Assembly (NCBI GenBank): GCA_002633005.1 | Contig: NMRA01000009.1 | Span: 1,458,761-1,522,760 of the forward strand | Direction: 5' to 3' | DNA: 64,000 nt | From: Phoronis australis | Taxonomy: Eukaryota > Phoronida > Phoronidae | Shown: piece by piece, positions 46,831 through 57,623 of the stretch | Position numbering within the stretch: the stretch's first letter is position 1 | Layout: every line of letters begins with the position of its first letter | Notes under the pieces: generated by a model | Told to the model about the DNA's origin: nothing | What the model saw: only the letters and a program-made list of their open reading frames with translations | Database searches by the model: none | Program-made: the position numbers and the translations under genes

Positions 46831-48677
46831 GTGCTCTCTAACTGACGTGCATTCGAGTAGCTAAGTTTGCGATGTGAAAAAGGAGAAAACGCCCGTTGAA
46901 AAAGTATTCGTGATTTTGCTAGGTCTGACCAGCTACTGGCTGGCATCAAAGATTCAAACTTACTCTAAGGGCAAATTTCCTCCGGTTTTTGTTCGCCGCC
47001 CAAGTTTTGCAACTTAACTCATGTTTGAAAAACATCTGTTGAAAAAAAAATCTTTGAAACGATGCCCTAACCGAATAAACAATTCAGTGCAAATTTAACA
47101 ACAAAAATGTGGTACTTATGCTGTTAAGGTACTCAACAATTAGTTTTCCATGAAGTGAATAGCCTCCAAATAATTCTCGTCTCCCTCCGTGAGGGTTTTG
47201 CATCGGGTAATGGCAAGTTTGCTCCTCAGTACCTTCCAAGTAGGGGAAAAATAGGTCAGTCACAAAACGACACGCATGTCACTAGTGTTAACTTTCTTTC
47301 GGAGGTATAAAACAAAGCCGAGATTTGGTTTTTACATATTGAGAAAAGACGTATTTGAAAATGGAATTTGTTGTGTAAAATGAGAGTGACACACCATATA
47401 GGCTGCATGCCAATTTTAAACCACGCGCGGTCATTTGTAGTGCGCTATAATGGGCGCTAGTCTGAACTGTGGGCGCTTAATTGGTTGAGGGTGAACGCTT
47501 AGTAGATCAGTGAGCGCTTATTGTAAAACACTTTAAAGGTAGGGAGTAGGCTTGTGTGTGAGCATTGTTGCTAACCTGAGTGTTTGTGGTAATAAGATAT
47601 TAAAAGACTGCAATGGTAAGAAATGTTATAATAATACGATTTTGCGGGGCAAACTCCATCTAGGAGGGGTGACTTTCTGGATATCGTTACCACCTACACT
47701 GTATCCTTTTTAGCCACCCGCAATAATTTTGTTTTTAATTGCCCACTTCAGCCGGAACAAGATTGTTTCTTTTGGAGTATGAACATTTTCACGGCGGGGG
47801 TGGTCCAGAGAGCGAAAATTTGCTGGGGGGGAGGCATATGAAGAGAAGAATAAAACGTTCGCTAACCACAATATCACATCTAGTACCCGTTTAGTTGCAG
47901 TAGCTGGCTACGGGCATAGAATATAGCGTTTAGAGAACATCGACCTCGAGAAACATCGGAACCAGAAAATATCAGTTCTGGGTTATATCCATCCCGGGGA
48001 ATATCGTAAAGCGTCAGGTCTTTTATAACCCATGCCATGAACATTCCCACTAAATAAGATTGCCCCAAACCCCGCCGATCAGAGAAAACGGTGGGGTTTG
48101 GCTGATTGAACTAGACCGTATTTATCTACCTTGGCTGCGTTGTGCTCAGTTCACGATCAAAGGGATCCTGCCTAGCTGCTCTATTCATCGAGTCACGAGC
48201 GAAAAAAATTGGCTTCGCTCATGTGGATACGATCAGCTGATTACAATCTAGCCTAGATGACCGTACTTTTAATGGAGAGCGTTTTACGTAGTTTTGAGTG
48301 TAATATTTGAAAAGAGGAGAGACAAAAAAATGCTGGTACAAGTTTGAATTTTTCAAATCGGCCCAGAATAAGAGATTTAGCAACACAGCAACACTCACGA
48401 TTACTTTCATTCGGCGCGCACGAATACAAAAATATAGGACCCAAGTTAGGATAATATAGAACTACTCTGTATGTTATTTAGATTTTGGAACACATGCATT
48501 GCAATATTCAAAATACGTTTATTATAGCTCTTACAAGCTGTAAAATGATGTTGTTTAATTTCATTGTGCTTATTCCATTGTCATCCGTCAAATCAGAAAT
48601 TTCCGAGATGTGATCTGCGGCGTGCGCCTATGTATACAAAACACGGGATCGTTATGTTCCTGAAGTACAAACATTAA
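46831..48677. other. Interior of the 5-kb element, no gene seen
   Basis: Non-coding. A patch at 47445-47530 repeats GGGCGCTTA-like words and may be a heavily decayed end of a CCGTATTCG element. Confidence 0.4.
48062..48102. repeat. GC-rich stem-loop
   Basis: GCCCCAAACCCCGCCG pairs with CGGTGGGGTTTGGC around an 11-base loop, with one mismatch and a two-base bulge. It has no T-run after it and no gene before it, so a terminator role is not supported. Confidence 0.6.
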
Positions 48678-48843
48678 GAAACTTTAGCATGCCATTATTA
48701 TTGAAGGACACGATACAACGAATTTGGATTTTGACGATAGTCTTGATACAGCGAGCTAGCTAACTATAGGTACCACTGCATCAGTGTCTTGGCATGAGAC
48801 CCAGAAATTTCACACAGCCCGCCATAGTTCAGCTCGTCACCCA
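48678..48843. repeat. 166-bp exact direct repeat, copy 1
   Basis: Identical by eye to 49294-49459 (offset 616), from GAAACTTTAGCATGCC to CTCGTCACCCA. The sequences just outside differ. Confidence 0.9.
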
Positions 48844-49029
48844 TGTAGGGCCTAAATCGAGCCTAATGTTATACTCCACGGTTGAGCTAACGACTGTCGG
48901 CCTGTGCACACAAAATGTGTGAGTTAACCGGCACTCACCTTGCACGTTGCAGCCGTTTAAACGAAAAACAATCTAATAAACGCCATTTTCTTGCATAACC
49001 CTCAGCCTTTTGTAACAAAATCTGTTGTC
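48844..49029. other. Sequence between the direct repeats
   Basis: Unassigned non-coding sequence within the larger element. Confidence 0.35.
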
Positions 49030-49290
49030 GATGACCCGCACGTGCTAGCTCACTCTCTCATACGCAGACTAACTTCAAAACAAACCTCGCGTGACAACGT
49101 GTGTTCATCCAGAGATTTATCTCGTGTTGTGGGGTACGATGTAGCGCAGATTTGGACTTAATGGCAATTAATCTGGACTCCACATGAACTTAAAAAATTG
49201 CAAAACATAATGAGGATTTCAAGTAATTTATTGAGTCGAAACTGTATTTTTATTCACGAATTCAAGTTTTCCTATCGACGATCGCGATTC
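49030..49290 (-). mobile_element. Diverged inverted fragment of the CCGTATTCG element
   Basis: Read on the minus strand it parallels about 36740-37010 of copy 1. Matches include ACTTCAAAACAAAC, GTGACAACGTGTGTTC, ATGAGGATTTCAAGTAATTT and TCGAAACTGTATTTTTATTC. It is much more diverged than the two full copies, so it is an older relic. Its right edge meets the second 166-bp direct repeat. Confidence 0.7.
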
Positions 49291-49293
49291 AGT

Positions 49294-49459
49294 GAAACTT
49301 TAGCATGCCATTATTATTGAAGGACACGATACAACGAATTTGGATTTTGACGATAGTCTTGATACAGCGAGCTAGCTAACTATAGGTACCACTGCATCAG
49401 TGTCTTGGCATGAGACCCAGAAATTTCACACAGCCCGCCATAGTTCAGCTCGTCACCCA
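49294..49459. repeat. 166-bp exact direct repeat, copy 2
   Basis: See the copy at 48678-48843. The two flank about 450 bp that includes the old element fragment. Confidence 0.9.
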
Positions 49460-50086
49460 CTTTGGCTGTCTTATGGGATAAAAACGAGGTGCACATCTCT
49501 AAGTCATGATTGTCTGCCGGGACTGCTTGCACGCTAACAATGTGACCTACCAGTGCCGCAGTGCGATATCAGGGATATTGTCGTGGATGTTTGGTACATG
49601 TAATAAGGACATCTTAAGCAAAAAACAAACATATTTGTCCACCACAAAGTTTGGTAAGTTGATCGCTTAAGAATTGATAGAAACACCGCTGTTTTGTGAG
49701 GTTTTATCACGTGTTACGTGGCCCGAAACTTTCTTCGGCGAATCCGGAAATTTGCAAAAGTGGCCAAAAATGTTAGCCAATGGAACGCGTCAAAGATTGA
49801 TTCTGCATATCCCATGTTCACGCCACTTGCTTACAAGTCATCGGGAGGGCCTGTTCTCAGTTAGTGTTCTTTTGAAGTTGGATTTGGCAACAACCAAATA
49901 ATGGTCGGATTAGCAAGAGTTGCTTAATGTTTGCCAGGTGTCTGCCGAGAAGTGTAAAAACTCAGCTCGCATTCATTGGAAATTCCAGGTCGCATTTTGC
50001 GACTTGATACGAGCTGACAAAAATCTCAGCTCGCATTTCCAAATTTCAAGCCGCAAATGCGGCCTGCAGCTCGTTATGTCAAGCCT

Positions 50087-50740
50087 TGAAATGTATCCCT
50101 GTTGAGATGTCATATGGACGATGTTTTGGAAGGATTTCAGTGCCGCTTTCCCCATTGACAATTTCAGTATTTTACATTTCCCTGCATATATTCAGAGTTC
50201 TTAGATGGATATTCATGAAATTTGACAAACAGGTTTCTGTTAAGGAGACCTCTGACAAATTTCTGTATTTAGATGGATTTGATGTATTCTCTGCCACTTA
50301 GTGGTTTTTTATATTATTTACGAGTCTTGTTTTTTGGCATCTGCCTATCCATCTGCCAAACTGCTCGAATATGAATATTAACAGATGTCTTCCTGCTGAA
50401 AAGACGACAGCTGACCTGGATTCTCGGTTGGGTCTGACTTCTGTGGTGTCCCACAGTGGCAACTTTTTGGCATCAATGGCTTGCAGGATTTTTGTGAACT
50501 TTCGACTTGTGTTTTTCTATGACTGACAATGTATGCTGATGATTTTCGGGTAGATCTGACTACCTGACAGGTGTGAACTGTGGTGGGAATTATATTTTTT
50601 ATGCTTACCTCTATTTCTTCAGAGTTCCTTGACAGATTTTCTTGAAGTGTTGCAGATAAATTTCTATTACAGAGATGACAACTTTCTATTTTTGGGTGGA
50701 TCAGATATATTCTGTGCTACCTCGCACTCATTTTTTATTT
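50087..50740 (+). repeat. Satellite array, right half of the split subunit and onward
   Basis: The array resumes TGAAATGTATCCCTGTTGAG, the continuation of a type A subunit. It continues through TTCATGAAATTTGACAAACA, GCCACTTAGTGG (about 50291), CATCTGCCAAACTGCTCGAA and further diverged units. Most CCTAGTGG cores are mutated here, so this is an old array. Confidence 0.7.
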
Positions 50741-51197
50741 TTTGCGCTGGCATTCACGTAAATGCCAAATCACTCCAAGAATCATTTAGAAAATTGGCAG
50801 ATTTATAATTACCTACATACTTCATTTGAAATAAAAAACAATAATCAAATACTCTATATGCAATGGGGCTTTTTGGAAAAGTATGCCAGTGAGCTGAGGC
50901 ATACACACCTGGACTTTGCTAGGTCATTTAGAGAAGGAGCATTGTGACTTAACAGAATTTCACCAATCAATGTCAAAATACATCACATCGATTTTAAAAA
51001 GACAGAGATAAAAATTAGTTATGAAAAACGCAAAGAATATGATGATCAATACCATATAAGAACATGTTATTTGCAAAAGATTACAAAGAGTTTTCTGACA
51101 TTTGAAATATGCACCAAAAATATTTTAATACCACGCACCAATGTCTCTACAAATGTCGAAATTGTCTTATCAGCTTCATCATAACAACATTTGAGCC
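50741..51197. other. Non-coding stretch
   Basis: AT-rich, no feature recognised. Confidence 0.4.
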
Positions 51198-52579
51198 CAG
51201 GGCCCGGTCTCCAATCTCCGTACTCAGACTCGAATCATGCTCAAACTCACACTTCATACTCAACTCGAGTACAGACTCAGCTTTGGTGTATTCAATGTCA
51301 TACTCGAAAAATATGTTCTCCAAATTTCGAGCACGTACTCAGTTTTCGAGTGTACTCGAACTGAAGTGTATCTCATCTATATTTCGAGTACGATTTTGAG
51401 TAAAAATTCCGAGTCTATGCTCAAATTTCAAGTTTGGTATGGCAGTGTGCTTGAAATCGTACTCGAAAATAAATACGAGCCAGAGAACAAAATATCAAAA
51501 GGGAACCAAGAAACACAGCAAATCTAAAAAAATAAGTCCTTACCGTATCTCAGCACTTCAATTTCAGTTCAGGGATAATAGTTTTCATATTTAATCTTCT
51601 TAGTCTTCACCTTATTAACCCGCCGTATCACTATATGTTATGGCCGCCATTCTACCTCTACAATTCCTGGCAACAGGCGCATTGTAATCCCTTGTAGCCG
51701 AGTCATAACAAGTGCCGAAAGCAGTTGTGGGAAAAGTCGTGTGAGAAGTTTGTGCTGCCCTTATTTCGGTATGTGTGCCTACGTTTTGTATGGTTTCCAA
51801 AAGACGAGGAGGGGAGGGAAGTTAAAAACAGTTCGCTTCCCTGTCAGGTACATTTCTCATCATGACTTAGTCATCTATAATTCCTCAATCCCCAAATGGA
51901 ATTCCAGATTTTGTTTGCCGATTTCTAAGTAGACATCTTGTCCCGTTCACTGCCACTGGTGAACTCTGAATGCCTGCACAAGTATTGTTTTTTAACTCAC
52001 GTGCCAAACGTCAACTCACTTGATACATCCCAGTCGGATACAGTATCAAAGTTTGACATCAGCGTAGGCCTACACTGCAATGGGTTTATGTCAAGACTAA
52101 ATTAGCAACAGAGATGTAATGTGATAAGCTGTTACATATTTCTTAAGACATTTTCGGGACTGGGTGAGGAACTCAAGAAGTAAAGCTTAATAATTGACAA
52201 ATGTAACAAAGAAATGGCATAAGAATATTTATTGAAACTAAAAAATGAATAACAGTTACAGAACACTCAGAATTCCACGTTATAGACATACTGTTGTAGT
52301 TGTTGCGACAGCAGACGATAATGTAGGCCTAGTTCTTGGGGTGGTCTATTCCAATAGGGAGCGATGAATCAGCGCGGCTTTGCGTGATTTTGTATTTCAC
52401 ATCATAAAGAGTTCCATAGCAACTCGAGTATGAGTGTCAGATTTGAGTACGTTTGGAGTCTACTCGAAATATGACATTAGATACGCTTTTTTGAGTACGA
52501 CTCCAGTGAGCACGATTTTGAGTATGAAATCTCGAGTATTAGTATGAGTCTGAGTACAGAGATTGGATACCGGGCCCAG
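51198..52579. mobile_element. 1382-bp TIR element with subterminal ACTCGA repeats
   Basis: The left end is CAGGGCCCGGTCTCCAATCT and the right end in reverse complement is CTGGGCCCGGTATCCAATCT. The match extends about 34 bp to GTACTCAGACTC with three mismatches. The next roughly 200 bp at each end are packed with CTCGAGT, ACTCGAA and GAGTACG words, likely transposase-binding repeats. CAGGG-type ends resemble hAT, but an 8-bp target duplication is not evident. No transposase frame is present. Confidence 0.85.
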
Positions 52580-53127
52580 GTGTATGAGAAGGTAGAAATC
52601 ACCATTACTTGTGCTCAATATTTTTACTGTGAAGTTAATTAATAAAAAGTATGCGTCATTTGCATTTTTCGATGCCTTTAAAACCTAAAGAAACTTTCTC
52701 CCTTGTACTTTCGTTCTCAAGTCTTATATAAAATGGAGGTACAAAACGGTGTTTCAAGAAGATATCTCGTTCCTGGAGGAGAAGTGAACTATCCTGTGCA
52801 ACTAAAAGTTTAAAATTCAGACAAAACTGTACTTACTGACCTGGTAAGTACTCAACTGATCTCAAAGTTTACTGTAGACTCAATTTTATGTACATTAAAT
52901 GCAAGTCTCAACTCTCAAGCCAAAAGGTCTTGCTCAAAAGTTGTATTTACTTCCAATGACCTTTGACCTATAAAATATGATTAGACAAGCACCTCAATCA
53001 AAATAGTAACGTGTAATTAAATTGCTGCCTTTGACCAGTTGATAAGTAAAACTTTATTTACATACTAGCAACAAAAGTTTGTGAGAAACAAGAAGAATAA
53101 GCTAAAAACCTTGTATGCAACAGTAGT
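52580..53127. other. Non-coding stretch
   Basis: No feature recognised. Confidence 0.4.
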
Positions 53128-53960
53128 CTACTTTAAATTTGTAAGCCCAGGTAAACAAAGTGTGAAACTAGGACCTGAAAACCAATAGTGCCAGAGGACT
53201 GCAGTCACATAACTTCTGTCAAAATGCATTGAAATCGGTACATACGGTCTCATCCAGAAACGCTCTCCCCCAAAATACTGAAAAAGCCATATGTCGTGAC
53301 CAAGATGGCCACTAGGGGGTGCTACAGTAGTCAAATCCATTTGAAAATCAACTGATGTAGGCAGATTGCCATAGCATATGCATACTATTGTATTTCAAAT
53401 TTTGTTGAAATCTGTCTATCACTTCTGCAGATATGATCTGGAAATGCTCTTCTGCCAAAAATTACTGGAAAGCACCATCCATTGACTGAAAAGTGGCATA
53501 CACTAGTGATACCCTACAAAAATGACAAATTTTATCACAATCCAGCCAGGGTTTTCTTAGATATCGAGCAGACAACTGAACAACCAAACAAAATCAAAGT
53601 TGGTTGATGTAGTTTTGGACTCCCTTCATAAATCAATTGCCAGTGGCACATTGCCATTTAACATACACCTCTGTGTCAAGTTTCAAGTAAATCCATCTAG
53701 CAGTTCTCTACATATCATCCGAAAATGCTCTTCTCCAAACAAATCGGAAAAGTCCCTTGTTGAAACTAAAATGGCCACTAAGCCATGCTGCAATAGTCGG
53801 ATATGTACATAAAATGACTGGTGGCAGTGAATTCATCAACAGCATAATATGTTCTGAACAGCTGTTACAAAACAAAACTGTGATAAAATTTTGGACATTT
53901 TTACGAACCAGCCTAACCAGTCTTTGAATCATATTTCGAAAATAAATGAATAACAAGAAC
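53128..53960 (-). repeat. Inverted relative of the CCTAGTGG satellite
   Basis: On the minus strand it reads GACTACTGTAGCACCCCCTA then GTGGCCATCTTGG (near 53304-53336), the same phrase that ends subunits of the main family. At least two longer, more diverged units are present. GGAAATGCTCTTCTGCCAAA near 53440 pairs with GAAAATGCTCTTCTCCAAAC near 53722, followed by AAATGGCCACTAAGCCATGC near 53769. Orientation is opposite to the other arrays. Confidence 0.7.
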
Positions 53961-54754
53961 GGTTATAACATTGTAAAATCCTCATCGGGTAGCTGCACTC
54001 ATTCATGAAACCAGATCATTGACCGTAGGGTGTAGCCTACGTCGTCTGTTTTCACGAAGATGTTAAAAGTGCCACCGTTGATGAAAGGTCAGGCGAATAT
54101 GCCTGTTGTAGCATTGTTGCAGGTACGTTGACGCATTTCTATGGATTCTGGAGCGTTGGTACAAAGCTGTATACTAAGTATACGACAGTCTGTTGATACA
54201 GCTAGCTGGCTGGATAGGTTCACGTTTTGCTGGGACGGTTGTCATTGCTGCTCGTGTAATACTGTCGCCGATAGTAATCGGGTGCTTTCATGGCCAGTGA
54301 CAACAGTGTTTGATATTGGCGAGGAATCGGTGCCTGAGTTGCAGACGATATAATATATAGAAATCAAAAACTGAGACAGAACTGTCATATAATTATTAGT
54401 CCTGTTCCAGCTGTTACGATTGAGACCTGGTTGCATGTTGAGTGGTGTTTACATTGCTACAATTGTACTACTTTAAGCTAATCCGAAAGTTTGATGATCT
54501 GACCAGCTAACGATTTTGAGTCGACATTGACCTACCTTTTAAACCTTCACTGTCAGAGGTCACTGTTGAAGTAGTGCTGGAGGTGAATATGGAAAACATT
54601 ATTACATGGCCGTGTTTCCCTCGACAGATTCAACACGTATGGGATAAAGATCGATGATAACAATGAGTGCAACGACGGCCTCCGAGACAGTGGTTTGGCA
54701 ATGTGAATTATCTCAAATATTTCTAAATATGGCTAGCACGCTATCTGTGGCCAC
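53961..54754. other. Non-coding stretch
   Basis: No gene recognised. The open frame at 54141-54353 carries no domain. Confidence 0.4.
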
Positions 54755-54900
54755 AATCACGTGACCTAAAGAATATCAGTCTGAAAATATTTCTGCCCCA
54801 ACGGGGACTCAAACCCAGGGCCTTCTGCTAACCGTGCAGACGCTCTAGTCCACCAAGCCATCGGGACCACCAGTCGAATACAGAAATTCAATCAGACTTT
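54755..54900 (-). mobile_element. tRNA-derived SINE, copy 2 (shortened)
   Basis: On the minus strand, leader AAGTCTGATTGAATTTCTGT is followed by a tRNA-like head. It has box A GATGGCTTGGTGGACTAGAG, a perfect anticodon stem TCTGC/GCAGA around ACGGTTA, and box B GGGTTTGAGTCCCC. Then come TTTTCAG and tail TAGGTCACGTGAT. Compared with copy 1 about 85 bp are missing between the TTTTCAG block and the tail. The anticodon arm is better preserved here than in copy 1. Confidence 0.8.
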
Positions 54901-56227
54901 AAGTTAATACATTTATGCACACAGTCTCGAACATAAACATCCCAAACACAATAAGCACATCTGAATTAGTTTTTCAAACTTTTATTTCGTCAAAAAACTA
55001 ATTAAATGCTCTCTGACTCGGAAGTAGTGAGAGATGGCACATGAACACAAGAATTTTAAAATGAAGCATTATAGAAAAAATTCAACATTGAAGCTTTTTG
55101 TGTACAAGGTGGAAAAATAATGAAAGCTGCTAGATCATGAGACTGGCAATCTTGTTATGAAATTGATCCGTTTTCAAAAAATGCAGTCATTCATTTAATT
55201 AAAAGTGGCTGTTCAGTACTCCGTGTTAATTCAACATCTGTGCAAGAGGTGCTTGTGTTTAGGCGACTCAACGGAAAATTTAATAAGGTGACATCCACTT
55301 TATTTACAGCAGATAAAAACCAAGACGCAAAACATCAAAATTTGAAAGCATTTCCACTTTAAATTTAAATCTCTGCTGAACCCCTTAAAGCGAAGGCAAG
55401 GGTTGTGTCGAGCTAATGACCTGAGCATAGTGCCTCCAATTTGTGGCCTGCTAATTTGTCGGACCTGTCAAAAATCTCTGCTTTCACTTTATTGCCAAAA
55501 ATGTTCCAAATCATTATGGTGTGTTTGTTCACGACAGCTCTGCAATATAGAGTTTTCAAGTAATCAGTTAAAATTGTCTTCTTGTTTACTCCAACGTGTT
55601 GAAAAATTTGATTCAATAAAATTTTACTGTTCCACCATATTGTGTTCTAATTTCTATATATGTATCATTTTCATTACACCATATCTTATATGTCAATTGT
55701 CATTTTGTGTTTGATTTTACTTTATTTCTGTTTTTGTTGATAAAGGAAGTTGTTACCTCCGAAAATTTCAAATTTCAGTTGATCCATTCTTGTTGTTTTA
55801 TTTACCGATTTATAAATATGATTCATTTCTAATATATACCGCGGTTTGCTAATGAACCAAAAAATGTCCACTTGTGCAAAAATCATCAGAATTTCAAAAT
55901 GTTATTTCTCCTGTAGTTAGAGAGGTGTGGACAGGTATAAAGCAACTTGCTAATTACATGCATTGCTATTCTAAGGGTCCCTGTTGTCCAATCAGTTTTT
56001 ATTGATCAAAGGCATTTGATTTAAGCATTGATTTCGAGCAAGACATTTCAATTTAATGGATATGATTGGTAATCGTAGAAAACATTTAATCCTAATCTTT
56101 GAGGTCACTTGGTGCACTCACTGGGTCACTACTTGCAATTTCTTGTGAATACCATCTCTACCTTGATTACCAAAGGTCAAATTTCTTTGATGAAGTTGAT
56201 CTATACCCATAAAACATAATAATTTTT
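54901..56227. other. Non-coding stretch
   Basis: No gene or repeat recognised. The frame at 55403-55714 is Cys-rich but has no ordered zinc-binding spacing that I recognise. Confidence 0.4.
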
Positions 56228-57200
56228 ATGCGCCCTCATATTTGTATGTGGGTGCATATTGTCGTCATCTCTGTCTGGGAATCTGCCGTCTGTGGTTGTA
56301 TCTGCTAAACCCCTTGCAGAATCTTACTGAAATATGGCAGGTGTGTTCCTATGGGGTTGATGACAGAGGGCGACGAGTTTCAGACTGACCCGAATACCCC
56401 TGTGCCCCCCTAGTGGCAATTTCAGTTTTTTACATTTGCCTCTGTATCTTCAAAGGTCCTCAACCGATTTTCATGAAATTTGGCAAATAGGTATCTATTA
56501 ATGAGGTGACGCTATCCTCTCGTTTTGGGATGGATTTGAGGCATTTTGCACCATCTTGTGGCCATTTTTACTATTTTCGGGTCAGTTTTTTGGCATCCGT
56601 CCCTCTATCAACCGAAGCACTCTAAGGATGATTACTAAAATTGGCATGTAGGTTCTTATTATGTATGAAGAGGACGGTTGACGATGATTTTCTGACTACT
56701 GTAGCGCCTCCTAGTGGCAGTTTTGTTTGTTTTTGTGCCCAGGCAGTGTACGCTCTACAGGATCTAGCAAATGTATTTATATGAAGTTGACAATGGACTA
56801 TGACGACTTTTGGACAGATCAAAGTTCCAGTGTGTCCCCTAGTGGCAATTTTATTTTTTTATGTTTACCTCTGTATTTTCGAATGTCCGCCATGGATTTC
56901 CATAAAATTTGGCACATAGGCAACTATTAATGAGGTTATGCTATCCTCTTCTTTTCGGATGGATTCGAGATATTTTGCGTCACCTAGTGGGCATTTTTAT
57001 TGTTTTCAAGTCTGTTTTTTGGCGTCCGTCCCTCCGTCAACCAAACCACTCTAAGGATGGTTGTGAAAATTGTCATGTATGTTCTTACTATGAAGAGGAC
57101 GATTGGCAATGATTTTCCAACGACTTCGACTGCTGTGGCACTTCCTAGTGACAGTTTTGTTTTTTTTTGTGCCCATACCTGTATCTCCTAAGCCCTCTTC
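56228..57200 (+). repeat. Satellite array with intact opening palindrome
   Basis: The array begins with the 30-bp palindrome ATGCGCCCTCATA-TTTG-TATGTGGGTGCAT (56228-56257). Six subunits follow in A-B-C-A-B-C order. Their cores lie at 56409 (CCTAGTGG), 56554 (TCTTGTGG), 56710, 56838, 56983 and 57144 (CCTAGTGA). This is the clearest single copy of the element: two full three-subunit repeats behind a palindrome, about 970 bp. Confidence 0.9.
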
Positions 57201-57550
57201 AGTTCTCCATCTAAAAGACTTAAAAGAAAATCCTGAACACACTTTTGTGGCTAATAGTATGAACAGAATTTGCAGGTTTTATGTGAAAAATTGTTGTTTG
57301 TGGAAACATTGTTGATCTCTAAAAGATCACAGTTTTCATAATTACAAATCTCTCTCATCAGTTCCCTTATTATTCCCTTCTAGCTCATGTTTCACTAGCT
57401 CATGGACATGTATTTATGTGCAGAATCCAGTATTGTACCATACTGTGACAATTATGTTCTAGTTTTGTTATGTTATCATCTCGGTGTTATCGTCAACGTA
57501 CAGAAATCATTGCTACTGCAGTTAGAAAGATATGTTGCCATGAGACGCAT

Positions 57551-57553
<3 letters not shown>

Positions 57554-57620
<67 letters not shown>
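57554..57620. repeat. (AC)n microsatellite
   Basis: An uninterrupted dinucleotide run of about 67 bases. Confidence 0.97.

Positions 57621-57623
<3 letters not shown>

Larger units (their letters stand above)
45090..50086. mobile_element. About 5.0-kb element with short inverted ends and TGAA target duplication
   Basis: The left end GGGCTCGACGCTATTAA and the reverse complement of the right end AGGCTTGACATAACG are related. Both lead into arrays of (A/C)GGTCGCATTT and AGCTCGCATT motifs with small hairpins such as AGGTCGCATTTTGCGACCT. TGAA lies on both sides (45086-45089 and 50087-50090). Removing the segment rejoins one satellite subunit. No transposase frame is seen, so it is non-autonomous or decayed. 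A 1.4 kb TIR element and other pieces are nested inside. Confidence 0.65.

Noticed and set aside
48062-48102. Transcription terminator hairpin
   Set aside because: No T-run follows, no gene precedes it and the genome is eukaryotic.
55403-55714. Cys-rich 103-residue frame as a zinc-finger protein
   Set aside because: The cysteines do not fall into a spacing I recognise, and the C-terminal part is AT-driven hydrophobic sequence.
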